Shown: positions 61,368 through 64,000 of the stretch, piece after piece
How the letters are laid out: each line of letters starts with the position of its first letter
Numbering within the stretch: position 1 is the stretch's first letter
NCBI RefSeq assembly: GCF_003054225.1
Contig: NZ_QBKQ01000003.1
Location: 1-64,000, forward strand
DNA: 64,000 nucleotides
Reading direction: 5' to 3'
From: Christiangramia gaetbulicola
Lineage (GTDB): Bacteria; Bacteroidota; Bacteroidia; Flavobacteriales; Flavobacteriaceae
The notes under the pieces: model-generated
The model's database searches: none
Seen by the model: the letters and a program-made list of their open reading frames with translations, nothing else
Told to the model about the DNA's origin: nothing
Made by a program: the position numbers and the translations under genes

Positions 61368-62720
61368 ATGAGAATTCATTTTATTGCAATTGGTGGAAGC
61401 GCCATGCATAGTTTAGCAATAGCATTAACCCAGAAAGATTATCAGGTTACCGGTAGTGATGATGCTATTTTTGAACCTTCCAAATCCAGATTAAAGAAAT
61501 TTGGATTACTACCTGACAGAATGGGTTGGTATGAAGATAATATAACTTCAGATCTTGATGCTGTGATCTTGGGTATGCATGCTAAAGCTGATAATCCTGA
61601 ATTGCTAAAAGCAAAGGAACTTGGAATTAAGATCTTTTCCTATCCTGAATTCTTATATGAGCAGGCAAAAGATAAGACCAGGGTTGTTATTGGTGGATCG
61701 CACGGTAAAACAAGTATTACTTCCATGATCCTTCATGTGATGAAATATCATGATAAGGAGATCGATTATATGGTGGGTGCGGCGCTGGAAGGAATCGATA
61801 ACCCTGTACACTTAACTCAAGAAAATGATTTTATAGTTATTGAAGGTGATGAGTACCTCTCCTCACCAATAGACAGAAGACCGAAATTTCATTTATATCA
61901 ACCTAATATTGCGCTATTAAGCGGAATCGCCTGGGACCATATTAATGTATTTCCAACCTATGAGAATTACGTTGAACAGTTCCGGATATTCATAGATTCT
62001 ATCGTGAATGGAGGGATATTGGTCTATAACGAGGAAGACGCTGAAGTAAAAAAACTTGCTGAGGAAACTGAAAATCCTATTAGAAAGCATCCCTACCAAA
62101 CTCCGGAATATCATACTGATGGTGATCATACAATTCTGGATGTTCCTGAAGGAGAGCTGCCACTGGAGATTTTCGGTAAGCATAATCTTAATAATCTTGC
62201 TGGTGCCAAATGGATCTGTCAGCATATGGGAATAGATGAAGATGATTTTTATGAAGCGATAGCTACATTCAAAGGGGCTTCGAAAAGACTGGAGAAATTA
62301 GCAGAAAACAACTCATCTATAATTTTTAAGGATTTCGCGCATAGTCCTTCAAAAGTAAGCGCGACTACCGCGGCGGTAAAGGAGCAATTTTCAGAAAAGA
62401 AACTTATAGCATGTTTAGAGCTGCATACCTTTAGTAGTCTAAATGCAGAATTCCTTAAAGAGTATAGGGACAGCCTTGAAAAAGCGGATGAAGCATTGGT
62501 ATTTTATTCGCCTGAAGCTATTGCTGCTAAAAAATTAGATCCTGTCTCTGCCGATCAGATCATGGAAGCTTTTAGTAAGGAAGGTTTAAGAGTATTTGTT
62601 ACTGCCGAAGAATTTAAAAAAGAACTGCATAATCTTAAGCTTGAGAATTCAGTATTATTGATGATGAGCAGCGGGAATTACGGAGGTTTAGATATGGAAG
62701 AAGTGAAAGCGATGATTTAA
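61368..62720 (+). CDS. mpl: UDP-N-acetylmuramate:L-alanyl-gamma-D-glutamyl-meso-diaminopimelate ligase
   Basis: 450 residues. Mpl attaches recycled tripeptide to UDP-MurNAc. It has a Rossmann-like N-terminus IHFIAIGGSAMHSLAIAL, the ATP loop GGSHGKTS at 109-116, EGDEYLSSPIDRRPKF typical of Mpl rather than MurC, and FKDFAHSPSKV with C-terminal ELHTFSSLN. It links with anmK at the other end of the window as a second muropeptide-recycling enzyme. Alternative: MurC, disfavoured by the DEYLSS motif. Confidence 0.94.
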   Translation: MRIHFIAIGGSAMHSLAIALTQKDYQVTGSDDAIFEPSKSRLKKFGLLPDRMGWYEDNITSDLDAVILGMHAKADNPELLKAKELGIKIFSYPEFLYEQAKDKTRVVIGGSHGKTSITSMILHVMKYHDKEIDYMVGAALEGIDNPVHLTQENDFIVIEGDEYLSSPIDRRPKFHLYQPNIALLSGIAWDHINVFPTYENYVEQFRIFIDSIVNGGILVYNEEDAEVKKLAEETENPIRKHPYQTPEYHTDGDHTILDVPEGELPLEIFGKHNLNNLAGAKWICQHMGIDEDDFYEAIATFKGASKRLEKLAENNSSIIFKDFAHSPSKVSATTAAVKEQFSEKKLIACLELHTFSSLNAEFLKEYRDSLEKADEALVFYSPEAIAAKKLDPVSADQIMEAFSKEGLRVFVTAEEFKKELHNLKLENSVLLMMSSGNYGGLDMEEVKAMI

Positions 62721-62780
62721 TAATCTGACTTTCAGTAATTTTTGAATAAGTTTCATTTCATTGTTTATCTTTAGATCAGG

Positions 62781-63479
62781 ATGAGCGATGAAAAAAATAA
62801 TCTTAGTATAAAGAAATGGGCGGAGGATGACCGGCCTCGCGAAAAACTTCTTCAAAAAGGAAAGCTTAGTCTAAGTGATTCTGAACTTATCGCAATTCTT
62901 ATAGGTTCGGGAAGTAGAAATGAGAGTGCTGTTGAACTTTCAAAAAAGATCCTTTCTTCCACGCAGAATAATCTAAGCGCTCTCGGAAAACTTTCTATCA
63001 CCCAATTATGTAAATTCAAAGGAATAGGTCCGGCCAAGGCAGTTTCTATTGCCGCCGCACTGGAGCTAGGTAGAAGAAGAAGGCTGGAGGAGGCATTGGA
63101 GCAAAAGAAAATAACATCCAGTAATTCCGTTTTTGAAATTATGCAGCCTGTCATTGGTGAATTGGGACATGAAGAATTTTGGATCATTTATCTTAGTAAT
63201 AACAATAAGGTAATCGAGCAGTTCCAGATTAGCAAAGGTGGAATAACCGGAACTCTAGTGGATGTTCGAATCACTTTGAAAAAAGCTTTGGAGGTTGGCG
63301 CGGTTTCTTTGATCCTGGTGCATAATCACCCTAGTGGAAACCTAAAGGCTAGTGAGGCAGATAAACAGTTGACCAAAAAATTGAAAACGGCTGCTGAAAG
63401 TCTCGATATCAAAGTACTTGATCATATTATTGTAACCGAAAAGTCATACCTTAGCTTTGCCGATGAAGGTATGCTTTAA
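62781..63479 (+). CDS. radC: RadC family JAB-domain protein
   Basis: 232 residues. A helix-hairpin-helix segment (CKFKGIGPAKA, about 77-87) precedes an MPN+/JAB metal domain with HNHPSG at 181-186 and Asp194 (SEADK), plus Glu near 131. Full-length RadC. Despite the name, a direct DNA-repair role is disputed. A TATCTTTA box 8 bases before the ATG, with TTTG 21 bases further upstream, may be its promoter. Confidence 0.96.
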   Translation: MSDEKNNLSIKKWAEDDRPREKLLQKGKLSLSDSELIAILIGSGSRNESAVELSKKILSSTQNNLSALGKLSITQLCKFKGIGPAKAVSIAAALELGRRRRLEEALEQKKITSSNSVFEIMQPVIGELGHEEFWIIYLSNNNKVIEQFQISKGGITGTLVDVRITLKKALEVGAVSLILVHNHPSGNLKASEADKQLTKKLKTAAESLDIKVLDHIIVTEKSYLSFADEGML

Positions 63480-63490
63480 GTCCCCTTTTA

Positions 63491-64000
63491 ATGTTATTGA
63501 TCTATACTCAAAAAATCACCCCAAGGATTATTTATGTGTTCAAGCACATTTGTACCCATGTACTTGGAATTCCTATAAAATTCACCTCCAAGATTGAAGA
63601 ATTTATTGCCCATGATGGTGCAAAACTATCCTATGGAAAACAGTCTTTAGGGAATGAGTTTTTTATCCAGAAGGTAGATCTATTGATGGCGCAGGGTTTT
63701 TCTGAATTAGAAATAAAAGTACAACCCTGGGACGATACAGTTTGTTTTTTTCCGGTGCCAGAAGCCAGCGACCTTCCATTCGATATTTTCGCGGCTTCCT
63801 TCTACTTGTTAAGCAGGTACGAAGAATATCTGCCCCATGTGAAAGATGCAGAAGGGAGATTTCCGGCATCTGAAAGTCTGGCCCACCAGGAGAGTTTTTT
63901 ACACAAACCCGTAGTGGATATATGGGCTATGAAGTTTCGGGAAATCCTTGTTGAGCGTTTTCCTAATCTTAAGTTTTCCGATAGGCGTTATAAAGTATGC
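63491..64000 (+). CDS. Polysaccharide-deacetylase-associated protein (3' partial)
   Basis: The open frame runs from ATG to the window end (170 codons) without a stop. It begins MLLIYTQKITPRIIYVFKHIC and contains LGNEFFIQ, CFFPV, LPFDIFAASFYLLSRYEEYLPH and FPASESLA motifs. From memory this matches the N-terminal region of flavobacterial polysaccharide deacetylase-family proteins found after radC. The catalytic domain would lie beyond the window. 11 bp after the radC stop, so probably co-transcribed. Confidence 0.8.
   Translation, partial: MLLIYTQKITPRIIYVFKHICTHVLGIPIKFTSKIEEFIAHDGAKLSYGKQSLGNEFFIQKVDLLMAQGFSELEIKVQPWDDTVCFFPVPEASDLPFDIFAASFYLLSRYEEYLPHVKDAEGRFPASESLAHQESFLHKPVVDIWAMKFREILVERFPNLKFSDRRYKVC

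Noticed and set aside
63663-63869. Minus-strand ORF of 68 codons near the window end
   Set aside because: Antisense to the open frame starting at 63491, which has recognisable protein motifs and runs off the end.
1-64000. Prophage, integron, conventional insertion sequence or toxin-antitoxin cassette
   Set aside because: No transposase, integrase, phage structural gene or toxin-antitoxin pair was recognised on either strand; the only candidate mobile unit is the GIY-YIG/tRNA array.

Overview
The window is AT-rich chromosomal DNA from a marine-type member of the Bacteroidota, most likely a Flavobacteriaceae close to Gramella/Christiangramia (genus is an inference from gene content and order). 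The evidence is type IX secretion (T9SS) genes (gldJ, porV, PorP/SprF), adhesins with SprB repeats and T9SS C-terminal domains, the Bacteroidetes promoter form TTTG-N19-TAnnTTTG upstream of tRNA and other genes, and flavobacterial blocks such as cdd-pdhA-pdhC and mpl-radC. Most of the window is core metabolism and envelope biogenesis; no prophage, integron, CRISPR array or classical IS was seen.

Layout. 1-12.8 kb: three consecutive plus-strand genes for very large secreted repeat proteins with type A T9SS sorting domains. The first is cut by the window edge. All three end in terminators with the same stem, and two are separated from their predecessor by long C-tract-bearing leaders. 12.9-19.7 kb: acyl-CoA dehydrogenase, anmK, a Glu/Leu-type dehydrogenase, then a tight exbB-exbD-tonB-folC operon. 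19.9-22.1 kb: a secreted two-repeat protein, then a tRNA-Val cluster invaded by two exact 400-bp units, each carrying a GIY-YIG nuclease ORF and a chimeric tRNA 3' remnant. 22.2-30.6 kb: NTF2-like protein, murF, gldJ, porV, cdd, pdhA, pdhC. 30.7-35.5 kb: a five-gene operon (M28 peptidase, SDR, SprT-like, manC, DUF389). 35.5-46 kb: MlaF/MlaE-type ABC transporter, PafA-like phosphatase, glycosyltransferase/methyltransferase/FabH-like trio, gcvP, a degenerate UbiA-like membrane protein, and an ECF sigma factor with a tiny Zn-finger partner. 46-52.8 kb: M3 peptidase, purE-purK, an hpt-adk gene fusion, obgE, a DUF4136 lipoprotein. 52.9-60.3 kb: a type B T9SS adhesin with its PorP/SprF-like and OmpA/PD40 partners. 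60.4 kb to the end: TPR protein, mpl, radC, and the start of a polysaccharide-deacetylase-like gene.

How the genes work together. Envelope and surface functions dominate: adhesins, the T9SS parts that export and anchor them, muropeptide recycling and peptidoglycan synthesis (anmK, mpl, murF), lipid transport (mlaEF) and TonB energization. The most unusual loci are the GIY-YIG/tRNA tandem elements at 21.1-21.9 kb, the 12 x 258-bp repeat adhesin with a higher-order four-unit duplication, the in-frame hpt-adk fusion, and a gldJ-porV junction that lacks the expected porU.
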